Under the pieces are notes generated by a model, which ran no database searches, had not been told where the DNA came from, and worked only from the letters and a program-made list of their open reading frames with translations. Shown one piece after another: positions 8,403 through 16,325 of a stretch of DNA of 40,738 nt (position 1 is its first letter; every line of letters begins with the position of its first letter). This DNA comes from a virus. The translations under genes and the position numbers were made by a program. Where the stretch lies: positions 1 through 40,738 of the IMG/VR virus record IMGVR_UViG_3300007775_000016; one strand, written 5' to 3'.

Positions 8403-8455
8403 CTTCTCGAAACGGGCCTCGGCGCGCTTTGAGAAGCCGCCCGGTTGCCCGGGCG
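8403..8455 (-). other. Tandem stem-loops between CxxCH gene and small phage gene
   Basis: Two inverted repeats sit side by side. CTTCTC at 8403-8408 pairs with GAGAAG at 8431-8436. CGCCCGG at 8438-8444 pairs perfectly with CCGGGCG at 8449-8455 around a 4-nt loop. There is no T-tract on either side, so an RNA stability or attenuation structure is more likely than an intrinsic terminator. There is no gene in this ~90-nt gap. Confidence 0.5.
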
Positions 8456-8471
8456 ACGCTGTCCCGATGAG

Positions 8472-8888
8472 TCAGTGATCAGGAGTTGGTAGGCCGATGG
8501 ATGCGATGGCCACGGCGGTTGAGTGTTTCGACATGCTCTTAAAGTTCTCCGAGCCAGCGCCAATATGCGCAGATCGATCAACTGATGTTTTGCGAGCAGG
8601 ATCGAGAGCGACAGTTTTTGTAAGGTCGCGGATGGAGGGCAGGCCTCCCATCGTTTGGGTGGCGGCCAATGCCATGCCGAAACCTTCATCGGTGTCACTC
8701 ATGGCCAGTCGTGTTGATTCGCCAGTGCTTTTCATCGACATGGAAATGGTGTCTGTCGGGTCACCTGTTGAGTGACAGACGATGCAATCGCCAGCAAGCG
8801 CTGGCTGCGGCGTGCATGCCATGATCGCAACGGCTACAAACAGCAACAGCGTGATCAGTAGTGGCGGATTAAAAAGTGATTTTTTCAA
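8472..8888 (-). CDS. Exported protein with one c-type haem motif (CxxCH)
   Basis: A 138-residue protein with a signal peptide: MKKSLF, a hydrophobic core at residues 9-24, then ACTPQPALAGDC. Cys25 could be a lipid-anchored cysteine (IMAC), or cleavage could follow ALA at 30-32. Straight after comes CIVCHSTG with C35, C38 and H39, the haem attachment motif of c-type cytochromes, and Met50 and Met52 follow as possible axial ligands. The rest is Ser/Thr-rich with no clear fold. The start is TTG with a good ribosome-binding site (AAGGAG, 7 nt away). I know of no standard phage gene with this motif here. It may be a cargo gene, or CxxCH may bind metal instead. Confidence 0.7.
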   Translation of the reverse strand: MKKSLFNPPLLITLLLFVAVAIMACTPQPALAGDCIVCHSTGDPTDTISMSMKSTGESTRLAMSDTDEGFGMALAATQTMGGLPSIRDLTKTVALDPARKTSVDRSAHIGAGSENFKSMSKHSTAVAIASIGLPTPDH

Positions 8889-8922
8889 TGCTTTTCTCCT
8901 TCGATTTTATTTAACAGGGATA

Positions 8923-8944
8923 GGAGCGGCCCGAAGGCCACTCC
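8923..8944 (-). terminator. UUCG-capped hairpin after the capsid gene (weak terminator or stabiliser)
   Basis: On the minus strand GGAGTGGCC and GGCCGCTCC form a 9-bp stem with one wobble or mismatch around a TTCG loop, 13 nt after the capsid stop. The sequence after it (TATCCCTGTTAAAT) has no real T-tract. It may end some transcripts or protect the abundant capsid mRNA 3' end. Confidence 0.5.
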
Positions 8945-8956
8945 GTTTCTCCCCTC

Positions 8957-9916
8957 TTATGCCAGCGCGATCCGGCGTACCTGACCGGAGTCACCGATCA
9001 CGGCATTGTGCTTGCCGCGCCAGTCGTACTCGGTACCACGTACCTTGGCGTTGCGTGCCTCTTCGGCATTCAGCGCTTCCCACTCTGCGGACTGCAGGGT
9101 GTGACCAGGCAACACAACGTAGGTGGATGCAACCTTGCGAGAGATGATGATCTCATCGATATCGGTCATAACCTGCCCGTTGTTGTTGTTTGGATTCTCG
9201 AAACGAGCCGCAAGCGCCTTAGCAACCACACCGCCGTTGATGCGGTTGTTGGTGACGATCTTCATTGGAACACCCTCATCCACGCCCAACTTGTCGCCGA
9301 CTGCCTGCAGGATTGCATCAGCAGCCTTGTCGATGGTCTTCTCAACTGTGGTATCGAAAGCGACATCAATACCAGCGCCCAGTGCAGTAAGCAGACCGTA
9401 GTGGTTGCTCGCTTCAAGGTGCGCGTACTTGCGAACGGCAGATGCGAACAGCTGGTCGATCTTGTAGAACTGGTTGAAGCGCAGCCAGTTGTCTTCGATG
9501 GTCATGCCAGCGGCATATTCAAGGAAACCAACAGAGCTGGTGGCGGTGGTGATTTTGCGAGACTTCGACTCTTCACCCGGCTTGATCTGGGCGAAGGTGA
9601 TGCCGTTGGATACATCCAGCACATCGAAGGTCGGCGCGGCCGAGTCTGTCATGTCAAGATGATCAAACAGGCGACGGAAACCGAAGTCAGGCAGACCTGT
9701 CTCGCCGAGAGACTCGGTAACCAGCACCTTTGATGGCTGGCCTGCCAGGTTCGGATCATACGCATTGCGGATGCTCATCGACGGGCTGCGCAGCTTGTTA
9801 AACTGCTTGTTGACGGCACCGATGAAGAGATTTAACGCTTCCTCGTTGCCTGCGAATGCACCGTCGCGCGCCGCAGCGGCGATATCGATGCCCATTTTAC
9901 CTTTAAACTTTTTCAT
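8957..9916 (-). CDS. Major capsid protein
   Basis: A 319-residue protein placed after protease, scaffold and decoration protein. It begins MKKFKGKMGIDIAAAARDG. Internal segments such as LPDFGFRRLFDHLDM, the E-loop-like KPGEESKSRKITTATSS, and the C-terminal SRKVASTYVVLPGHTLQSAEW fit a Mu/HK97-fold capsid. The following hairpin is consistent with a highly expressed structural gene. Identity comes from order, size and these patterns; I cannot run a fold search. Confidence 0.8.
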   Translation of the reverse strand: MKKFKGKMGIDIAAAARDGAFAGNEEALNLFIGAVNKQFNKLRSPSMSIRNAYDPNLAGQPSKVLVTESLGETGLPDFGFRRLFDHLDMTDSAAPTFDVLDVSNGITFAQIKPGEESKSRKITTATSSVGFLEYAAGMTIEDNWLRFNQFYKIDQLFASAVRKYAHLEASNHYGLLTALGAGIDVAFDTTVEKTIDKAADAILQAVGDKLGVDEGVPMKIVTNNRINGGVVAKALAARFENPNNNNGQVMTDIDEIIISRKVASTYVVLPGHTLQSAEWEALNAEEARNAKVRGTEYDWRGKHNAVIGDSGQVRRIALA

Positions 9917-9931
9917 GATTCTGAACCCTCC

Positions 9932-10279
9932 TTACAGATTCACTTCGTTGGTTAGATGCATCTGCACCACAGTGGCAGCCGAAGCAGCATCTTCAGTGGC
10001 CACACCACACTTGGTGTTGGCCGTAGAGGTCTTGGTCATCACCTTGGCGGTGTTGTCCCAGTAGAGGGTGTCACCGGCGCTGATCACCAGTGGAGCCTCT
10101 TTGGGTGCCTCGATCTCGGCTTCGTGAACGAACACGTTCTCCGCATTAGCGGCGGTAGCATTCAATGCCACCAACACGCGAGCGCGCAGTAGTTCGATCT
10201 GGGTTGCCAACAGCTCTGCTGTATGGGCGAACTTCATGGTTTTCCGGTTCAGGCCGGACGTTACGGTTGCAAGTGCCAT
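9932..10279 (-). CDS. Capsid decoration protein (DUF2190-like)
   Basis: A 115-residue protein. ISAGDTLYWDNTAKVMTKTS followed by KCGVATEDAASAATVVQMHL is the DUF2190 pattern (GDxvYwDxxxxxvTxT...GxaxeaAaaGdtvV.V.L). Proteins of this family trimerise on the outside of the capsid to stabilise it. The gene lies directly before the capsid gene and after protease/scaffold. Confidence 0.82.
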   Translation of the reverse strand: MALATVTSGLNRKTMKFAHTAELLATQIELLRARVLVALNATAANAENVFVHEAEIEAPKEAPLVISAGDTLYWDNTAKVMTKTSTANTKCGVATEDAASAATVVQMHLTNEVNL

Positions 10280-10282
10280 GGT

Positions 10283-10720
10283 TTACTCTCCTTCCTCGTT
10301 GATATATTTGTTTTTGTCTTTGGCTGCCGAATCATCGGCAGTGCCATCAGGTTTCAGCTGATCCTTGGCGTCAGATAGCTTCTTCAGCTGGCTGGCCTCG
10401 GCAGCAAGCTGCTCATCAGAGAAGCCGGCATAGATCGCTTTCGCGGCTGCGACATCATCATCCGAGTCACCGGTCATCTTCAAAGCGCGGCGGGCAGACA
10501 CGATGCTGTCCAGTGCGGCTTCGCGGGCACTCTGGCGGGCGGCCAGAGCGGCCTTGATATCGTCAACAGATGTGTCGCCGATGGCGGCCTTGAGCTGGGT
10601 CAGCTCGGTGTTGGTGGTTTCAAGCTTGGCGACTACGTCGTCGAGCTTGTCCGCCTTGGCCTGAAGTTCATCAATATTTACTCCGGCCTCTTTCAACTGG
10701 GCTTTCAGTTTTTCCAACAT
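10283..10720 (-). CDS. Nested scaffold protein (internal in-frame start)
   Basis: An in-frame ATG inside the protease gene is preceded by AAAAAGGAGG with 8 nt spacing, one of the best ribosome-binding sites in the window. It would give a 145-residue protein starting MLEKLKAQLKEAGVNIDEL, which is exactly the scaffold half. This is the arrangement of lambda C/Nu3 and many ClpP-type head genes, where excess free scaffold is made from an internal start. Confidence 0.75.
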   Translation of the reverse strand: MLEKLKAQLKEAGVNIDELQAKADKLDDVVAKLETTNTELTQLKAAIGDTSVDDIKAALAARQSAREAALDSIVSARRALKMTGDSDDDVAAAKAIYAGFSDEQLAAEASQLKKLSDAKDQLKPDGTADDSAAKDKNKYINEEGE

Positions 10721-11512
10721 GGTTGGTTCCTCCTTTTTGTGCCCTTGATCTCGCTGGCCGGAGCCAACGGAAGTGGTATCGAGCGGAATAAGCAACTCTG
10801 CTGGCTTTCCGTCGATTAACGCTTGTTTCATTGCGGGTGAGATCATCTGGTTATCAGGCCTCTTGCCTGCCTTGAACATTCCCTGAAACTCTTCGGGAAC
10901 ATTTTTAATGCTGTTCATGATGCGATTAGAGAAGCTGTTCTGCGCTGTATCCTGACGGGCAATGAAATCAATACTGTCGGCAAAACCCATCTCCACGGTT
11001 TCTGCGGCGGTGAGCCATGTTGTTGCCGACATCATGGACTCGATCTCGTCGCGCTGGATGCCTGTGCGCGCGGCGTAGGTCGCAACAATAGAGTCACGGT
11101 AGATGTCCATCACATCAGCGGCTTTGCGCATCTCTTCAGCGGTGCCTACTGCGCCCCCCCATGGATCGTGGATCATAAAACGTGCGTTTTCTGCGATGCG
11201 AATGGTATCTCCGGCCATAACAACCACAGTTGCTATTGAAGCGGCGAGTGAATCGACCTCCATGTCGATAGCGGCAGGGTGCTTACGAAAGGCGTTGAAG
11301 ATGGCAATGCCTTCATCGACATAGCCGCCAGGAGAGAATACGCGAACCCTGATGCGTGGAGCATCAATGTTGTTCAGTTGTGCAATCAGCTCTGATGCCC
11401 AAATGCCCCAGCCGCCGATCTCATCATAGATGAAAATCTCCGGCACATCGTCAGCACTATTTTTAATGCTGTACCAGCTACGCTGTTTATTCTTTCCGGC
11501 TGCTTTTGCCAT
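10283..11512 (-). CDS. Capsid maturation protease (ClpP-type) fused to scaffold
   Basis: A 409-residue protein. Residues ~20-200 are a ClpP-like serine protease: SPGGYVDEG at 60-68 (oxyanion loop), catalytic Ser92 in DSLAASIATVV, and His115 in FMIHDPWGG. The C-terminal half (about 265-409) is charged and coiled-coil-like, as in scaffolds. It cleaves scaffold and capsid precursors inside the procapsid. A second start with a very strong ribosome-binding site lies inside the gene at 10720 (see the next entry). It is separated from its neighbours by only a few bases. Confidence 0.9.
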   Translation of the reverse strand: MAKAAGKNKQRSWYSIKNSADDVPEIFIYDEIGGWGIWASELIAQLNNIDAPRIRVRVFSPGGYVDEGIAIFNAFRKHPAAIDMEVDSLAASIATVVVMAGDTIRIAENARFMIHDPWGGAVGTAEEMRKAADVMDIYRDSIVATYAARTGIQRDEIESMMSATTWLTAAETVEMGFADSIDFIARQDTAQNSFSNRIMNSIKNVPEEFQGMFKAGKRPDNQMISPAMKQALIDGKPAELLIPLDTTSVGSGQRDQGHKKEEPTMLEKLKAQLKEAGVNIDELQAKADKLDDVVAKLETTNTELTQLKAAIGDTSVDDIKAALAARQSAREAALDSIVSARRALKMTGDSDDDVAAAKAIYAGFSDEQLAAEASQLKKLSDAKDQLKPDGTADDSAAKDKNKYINEEGE

Positions 11513-11515
11513 GAC

Positions 11516-11974
11516 TTACTTCTTGCCCTTCGCTTCGGCGAGCTCTTCACGCAAGCGCATCACCACGCGAGCATTGGTGACATCGGTCGGGCCGGCTTCG
11601 GCCTCTTCCAGATCCTTCTCGATATCCTTGACGCTGCGCTTGGCGGCGGGCTTGGCCGGTGCTGCTTCTTTCGGAGCATCGGGGTTAAGAATGGCGTTGA
11701 TCGCATCAACTACACCGGAGCGAGTCTTGCCATCCTGCTCTGCCTGTAGAAGCACTTGCAGCTGTTCAGGTGTCTTACCTTTAAGGGCTTTGGTCACCTG
11801 CTTCACGTTGCCATCCAGCGACTTTAGAAGCTCTGTGCGAGCTTCGGCATCTGCATCATTGCTCTGCTCTTCGCTGGTGCCGGTCTCGGGTTCAGAAACA
11901 TCTGTAGAACCTGTTTCGGTTGAGGCTGCTGCCTCTTCGTTGGTGTTCTCTTCGTTCTTCACTTCATCGTTCAT
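11516..11974 (-). CDS. Acidic head-region protein, function unknown
   Basis: A 152-residue protein with a very acidic, Ser/Thr-rich N-terminus (residues 1-48), a helical middle (LLKSLDGNVKQVTKALKGK) and a charged C-terminal helix (KDIEKDLEEAEAG, then MRLREELAEAKGKK). I do not recognise the family. Its place between the portal fusion and the protease suggests a minor head or head-assembly role. There is a ribosome-binding site (AGGAGT) before the ATG. Confidence 0.65.
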   Translation of the reverse strand: MNDEVKNEENTNEEAAASTETGSTDVSEPETGTSEEQSNDADAEARTELLKSLDGNVKQVTKALKGKTPEQLQVLLQAEQDGKTRSGVVDAINAILNPDAPKEAAPAKPAAKRSVKDIEKDLEEAEAGPTDVTNARVVMRLREELAEAKGKK

Positions 11975-11983
11975 GACTTACTC

Positions 11984-14167
11984 CTAAATGTGCGGCGCAA
12001 CATCGCATCGGCATGATGGATGGGTGTTGATCACCGGCCTTGGGGTTTTTTCGAGGGTGCGTGGATTGCCCACGGCTTGGGATTGGCATTGCGGGCAACC
12101 ATCGGGTGCCGGAATAAAATCGAACAGATCATCAATGAGATCGTCGGCGATCTCGGCAAACCATTCGCCGCGCTTGCCATCGTCCCACGCCATGGCGATC
12201 TCGGAGCGGGCGATCTGCTCCCACTTCCATGATGCGCCACCCAGCTCGCGCTTGAGGTTGGCGGCGATATTGATCGGGTTCTCACCGGCAGCGGCGCCAG
12301 CTTCGAGGATGCGGTGGATGCGGCCGGTCAACTTGTTATCGATAAAGGTGGCGAATGATGCCTTTGAGGATTGCAGAAGCTTCTCAACAGCGGCGGCATT
12401 GGAGAGCTCGCCGGCCGGTTCGGTAAGGTTGCTGCGGCTATAGCCATCAATGACGCCCTGTGCCCATGCGCGGACATAGGCCTGCGTCAATGCGCCTTGT
12501 GCCAGCCCGTCATTTTCCATCATGGTGGTGACAAAGGCGGCCAGCTCGGCCGAGATGAGCTGCTTGTCTGCGGAGGTGAAGGTGAAGCCGTCACTGGTCA
12601 TCGCGTTCTGTTCCGGTGCTGATTCGAGACCCAGCGCCCGGACAAGATAGAGTGTCGTTTCATTCCATTCGTCAGAGATTGCTGACAACGCATCACTCTC
12701 GATCTTGTCCAGCGCCGGATTTTCGAGAGGGCGGGTCTCTAGGTTTTTGACAGTGTTGACCATGAATGAGCGAGGAAGCATGGCAGGGAAGTTCATCGTG
12801 GCCTTTGCTCCATCAGATGTCTGACTCTCGATCGCTACAGGCGCGGTGCCTGCTCCTGCACGAACCGCCTCAGCCTGTGCATTCATGAAGTTGGCCCGTG
12901 CCTGTGCCTCCATGTCCGACAGGTTCGGTTTAATGAACTCGACGCGCCATGCCTTGCGCACCCGCTTTTTATGGCCGTTACGCTCGACCTCAATCGTTTC
13001 GTTTGACCAGGTGAAGCCACGGGCACGCAGCATGGCGGCAACAATCCGATCAAGTTCAAGGCGTTCGATCTCGGTGCGGGTGTCGCTCTCCTGCCGAAGC
13101 ATCTCACTTTGAAACTTGGCCAGGCGTTCGGCAGTGGAGAAGTGGAGCCCGAGCATCCATGCAGGCAGCCCTGACTTGGCAACAATCTGCTCCAGCACAT
13201 GACGGGCGGGCATCTCAACCTCAAGGGTCTGGCCGCTGGCGCCGATGATCTCCACCTTCATGTCGCTGTCTTTATCGACGGCGGTGACGAAATCGGCGGA
13301 TTGGCCAGTGCGTTTACTGGTGATGGCCGAGAGAAAGTCCGTTGCAATCTTGGTGCGGCGCTCTTCGAGCACGTCGCTGCTCACACGACCGGCCGCTTTG
13401 TAGCTGACGTGGTAGGATGGATCGCCGAAGCGTTCAAAGGTGTTGCCGATGCTGTTCTGGATGGTCAGTAGAATCTTGGCAACGAAAGGCATGGAGCGGA
13501 ACATCGACACGCCGTAGGGGTCGGCATTCTCGGTGCGGTAGGCCAGATAGACCTTGTTGATCGGGTCAAGCTGCTGATATGAGGCGTTGCTGTTTCTTAA
13601 AACTGTAGAGGAAATGTTGGCGCTGGTACGATCCTGCAGGAGTGCTTCGACGCTCTCCTTGCCTGTGTTGTGGATGCGGTGGCGAAGCGGGGTGCTGGGG
13701 TTATACCACCAGTTCAGTGTTCCAGAGTCGTCGAGGCTGAAGGCGATGCCTTTTGAATCGGCCACGCGCAGGCGGTCGATATCTCTGCCATCATCGGAAA
13801 AGATATACTCACCAATGCCGCAACCCTGCTCATGAACTTCATTGCGCAGCGACATGGAGAAGGCAGAGAGGCCGCGCTGAATATCGTTGACCGTCACATT
13901 TTCCGCCCACTCCGTGGCGGAGGCGACGATCTTCTCGTCCTCTCCGACAATGACCGGCGTGCCATCCACGGTGATGGTTCGATCAATGGCGGCATCGAGC
14001 ACAGGGATTGCTTCGCGCAGCGCTTCATAGAGGCCGGGGGCGACGGTGCGTGCTTTGAGACTGTTGAAAATGTTGGAGTATTGGCCTTGCCCGTTGGCGG
14101 GGCGCGACACAAGCTGGCTCTCCTCCTTATTGGAGGCGCGGGTGATACTGAGTCCGAGCAGCTTCAA
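11984..14167 (-). CDS. Portal protein (DUF935) fused to Mu F-like head morphogenesis domain
   Basis: A 727-residue protein. Residues ~1-430 match Mu gp29-type portal (DUF935): PVLDAAIDRTITVDG, WYNPSTPLRHR, GLPAWMLGLHFSTAERLAKFQ. Residues ~560-725 match the Mu gpF / SPP1 gp7 domain, ending in CPQCQSQAVGNPRT...THPSCRC. In Mu these are two genes. The portal is the DNA gate of the head and the F-domain is a minor internal head protein. The start is uncertain: TTG at 14167 has no clear ribosome-binding site, and the frame stays open upstream without an ATG or GTG. Confidence 0.88.
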   Translation of the reverse strand: MKLLGLSITRASNKEESQLVSRPANGQGQYSNIFNSLKARTVAPGLYEALREAIPVLDAAIDRTITVDGTPVIVGEDEKIVASATEWAENVTVNDIQRGLSAFSMSLRNEVHEQGCGIGEYIFSDDGRDIDRLRVADSKGIAFSLDDSGTLNWWYNPSTPLRHRIHNTGKESVEALLQDRTSANISSTVLRNSNASYQQLDPINKVYLAYRTENADPYGVSMFRSMPFVAKILLTIQNSIGNTFERFGDPSYHVSYKAAGRVSSDVLEERRTKIATDFLSAITSKRTGQSADFVTAVDKDSDMKVEIIGASGQTLEVEMPARHVLEQIVAKSGLPAWMLGLHFSTAERLAKFQSEMLRQESDTRTEIERLELDRIVAAMLRARGFTWSNETIEVERNGHKKRVRKAWRVEFIKPNLSDMEAQARANFMNAQAEAVRAGAGTAPVAIESQTSDGAKATMNFPAMLPRSFMVNTVKNLETRPLENPALDKIESDALSAISDEWNETTLYLVRALGLESAPEQNAMTSDGFTFTSADKQLISAELAAFVTTMMENDGLAQGALTQAYVRAWAQGVIDGYSRSNLTEPAGELSNAAAVEKLLQSSKASFATFIDNKLTGRIHRILEAGAAAGENPINIAANLKRELGGASWKWEQIARSEIAMAWDDGKRGEWFAEIADDLIDDLFDFIPAPDGCPQCQSQAVGNPRTLEKTPRPVINTHPSCRCDVAPHI

Positions 14168-14295
14168 AGGATGAACTGCTTGGTGTTCAGCGGGTAAAGG
14201 TGCGCGAAAATCCCATGCATGGAAGCGCAGAGAATCAGAGATGCCCGTTAATGATAAGGAAAACGCTAACGCCCAATGATGCGCAAGCCGGATAA

Positions 14296-14341
14296 GCCAC
14301 CGGACGGACTACATCAGCGTAGTATTTGTCCGGCCGGTGGC
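14296..14341 (-). other. Long hairpin in the terL-portal gap
   Basis: GCCACCGG-A-CGGAC (14296-14309) pairs with GTCCG-G-CCGGTGGC (14328-14341): 13 bp with a single mismatch. A small inner TAC/GTA stem closes a 6-nt loop. There is no T-tract, so it is not a standard terminator. It sits in the largest gap of the structural operon (14168-14353), which otherwise holds no gene that I can see. It could control read-through, mRNA processing or portal translation, or be a packaging-related site. Confidence 0.6.
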
Positions 14342-14353
14342 TATGTGGTGACG

Positions 14354-16270
14354 TTACCGCCTTTGGCTTCCACACGCAAAGGCATCGTTGCCGCCGATGG
14401 AGTCGGAGAGGATGCGATTGATCATCATGGCGCGATCGGCATCCACGGGGTGGTCGTTTTTGTTCGGGTAGCTCTTCCAGCGTGGCCCCTGCCGATAGAC
14501 CTGCGATGTGTAGATGTTCACCAGCTCCGGATCGAGCGGGTACTGGCCGAGGCGGCGCTGCATGGATTGCAGCAGTAGATCGGAGCCGAGCTCCTTGCCG
14601 TTGCAGCGAAGAGGCTTGTTGGATTTACGATCGAGAATCTGCTCACCATCGAGATCCACAGCATCAAAGGCGGAGCCAAACTGGATCGGCATGATTCGAT
14701 TCTCGAAATCACGATCACGGTAGCGCTCCTCCTTGTGCAGCATGCCGATGACCGTGCGGCCGGCATTGCCGCCATCGATACCCCAGCATGGTCGCTCGGC
14801 ATGCGGATCGATCAGGTGATCGAGAGCGGTGAGAAATTCGGCTTGCATGTGATAGTCGACACCTTTCATGTGGATGCGTGTATGGCGTCGCATGATGCCG
14901 CCGCGCTGCTCGCCGACCATGAGCTCTGTCGGATCCTGTGATTCACCCAGATCGGCGCCGGCCCAGTGATCGCCATCCCGAATATGGCCGAAGGCCTCGA
15001 AGATGATCCGCTCGGCAATGTCGCGCCATGCCTCGTGGCCATCCCAATCAGGCACTGGCTCGGTGCGCTCAAAGATGATCCGCTCACGGCCATCGCCACC
15101 CTCGATCTGTTCAAAGTCACACAGCTCCACCGATATCTCGCGCTCACTGCGGTTGGCGACCACCTTGAGGCGGCGATACTCGACAATGTTGACCAGGCAT
15201 GAAACCAGCGTGACATAGGGGAATACGCAGTTGGCGCGATCGCCATCTCGCCCCAGTACATTCTGCTGATAGCCGGGAGAATCCTCGCCGCCGAAATCCT
15301 TGATGAACTCGCGACGGCGCTCATCCGACCAGAACGGCTCCGGCATCAATGTCTTCGCCCAGTTGAACAGCACGCGTGGTGGTTTACCTTTGCCGGTGAA
15401 TCCATGCGGGTAGCGCTTGCGGAACTCTTCCCATGGCATGGAATCGTTATTGCGTCGGTAAAATTCACAGTCCCTGTCACCATCCGGCACAGAGTAGGTG
15501 CCCCATGTGGCGGTCGGTTTCAGGGCGCGGCGAAACTCGCTCCAGTGTTTGGATGCTTTCAGCAGGGCTGCCTCTTCAAGTAGCCCGAGTGCGTTGACAT
15601 GGATACCACGAAAGGATGCGCCGGCAATGCCACCTGGTCGGAAGTGGAGAATGCCGCGCCCGTCTCCATGGGTGAATGTCATCTTGTGGTAGGGTGCTTT
15701 CTGGTGCCACCCCTTCTTGCACATTCTTTGCAGATGCGGATTCAGCTCAAATTGCTCGCAGATGGCGTCGATGATGTCGGTCAGGTGTCCCTGCAGTGGC
15801 GCACCAACGATCGACTCCACACGGCGCATCGGTTGGCCATGCACATCGAGCAACTCCAGATTGTGCAGGGTGGATGAGCTCCAGAGCAGCTTGGTGATGA
15901 TTTCGCGGGTCTTGCCGACCTCGGCACCATCCTTGTGCTGATAGTCGCCCTGCCGATAGTTGACCGAGGCCAGCTGGTAGCCCCAGAACTCATACGGCTG
16001 CATGGTGTCCGGCTCAATCAGATTGAGGTTGGCCCAGAGGTGAGGGCGGGCATTGGTGAGCATCCATGCGTAGTGTTCAATGTTGAGCTGCTTGCCATCG
16101 GTGCCGTAGTAGTCGCCTCGCAACAGACCTTCGAGATGCAGCCCTTCAGGCGCATCCACCACCTCACCGAATGCATTCACAAAGGCGCGCTGGCGGCTAA
16201 GGGTGGACTCAATGCTTCGCTGCATCAGATCGGTATAGTTGACCAGCTGGGTTGATTTACGCGGCGGCAT
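14354..16270 (-). CDS. Terminase large subunit
   Basis: A 638-residue packaging motor protein. The ATPase half is divergent: a GAEVGKTREIITK segment looks like the Walker A region and LLEEAALL like Walker B. The C-terminal nuclease half is clear, with WAGADLGESQDPTELMVG (first Asp of the RNase H-like site), GIDGGNAGRTVIGML and HPVDADRAMM. I start it at the ATG of MPPRKSTQLVNYTD because AGGAGA lies 4-8 nt upstream. A plus-strand toxin-antitoxin module begins directly upstream, so the two promoters diverge. Confidence 0.85.
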   Translation of the reverse strand: MPPRKSTQLVNYTDLMQRSIESTLSRQRAFVNAFGEVVDAPEGLHLEGLLRGDYYGTDGKQLNIEHYAWMLTNARPHLWANLNLIEPDTMQPYEFWGYQLASVNYRQGDYQHKDGAEVGKTREIITKLLWSSSTLHNLELLDVHGQPMRRVESIVGAPLQGHLTDIIDAICEQFELNPHLQRMCKKGWHQKAPYHKMTFTHGDGRGILHFRPGGIAGASFRGIHVNALGLLEEAALLKASKHWSEFRRALKPTATWGTYSVPDGDRDCEFYRRNNDSMPWEEFRKRYPHGFTGKGKPPRVLFNWAKTLMPEPFWSDERRREFIKDFGGEDSPGYQQNVLGRDGDRANCVFPYVTLVSCLVNIVEYRRLKVVANRSEREISVELCDFEQIEGGDGRERIIFERTEPVPDWDGHEAWRDIAERIIFEAFGHIRDGDHWAGADLGESQDPTELMVGEQRGGIMRRHTRIHMKGVDYHMQAEFLTALDHLIDPHAERPCWGIDGGNAGRTVIGMLHKEERYRDRDFENRIMPIQFGSAFDAVDLDGEQILDRKSNKPLRCNGKELGSDLLLQSMQRRLGQYPLDPELVNIYTSQVYRQGPRWKSYPNKNDHPVDADRAMMINRILSDSIGGNDAFACGSQRR

Positions 16271-16291
16271 ATTTTCTCCTGATAATATTAC

Positions 16292-16319
16292 TTGCGTTGT
16301 GTACCTTATGTGGTACACT
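16292..16319 (+). promoter_or_regulatory. Promoter and operator of the HigBA-like module
   Basis: A -35 box TTGCGT (16292-16297) and a -10 box TACACT (16314-16319), 16 nt apart, lie directly before the toxin ATG. Between and over them is a perfect inverted repeat GTGTACC-ttatgt-GGTACAC (16299-16318), a good candidate operator for the antitoxin. The expected transcript start (about 16326) coincides with the ATG. Confidence 0.6.
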
Positions 16320-16325
16320 CTCCCC

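Noticed and set aside
14296-14341. Rho-independent terminator after terL
   Set aside because: The stem is strong, but neither side has a T-tract; it is kept as a structured element of unknown role.
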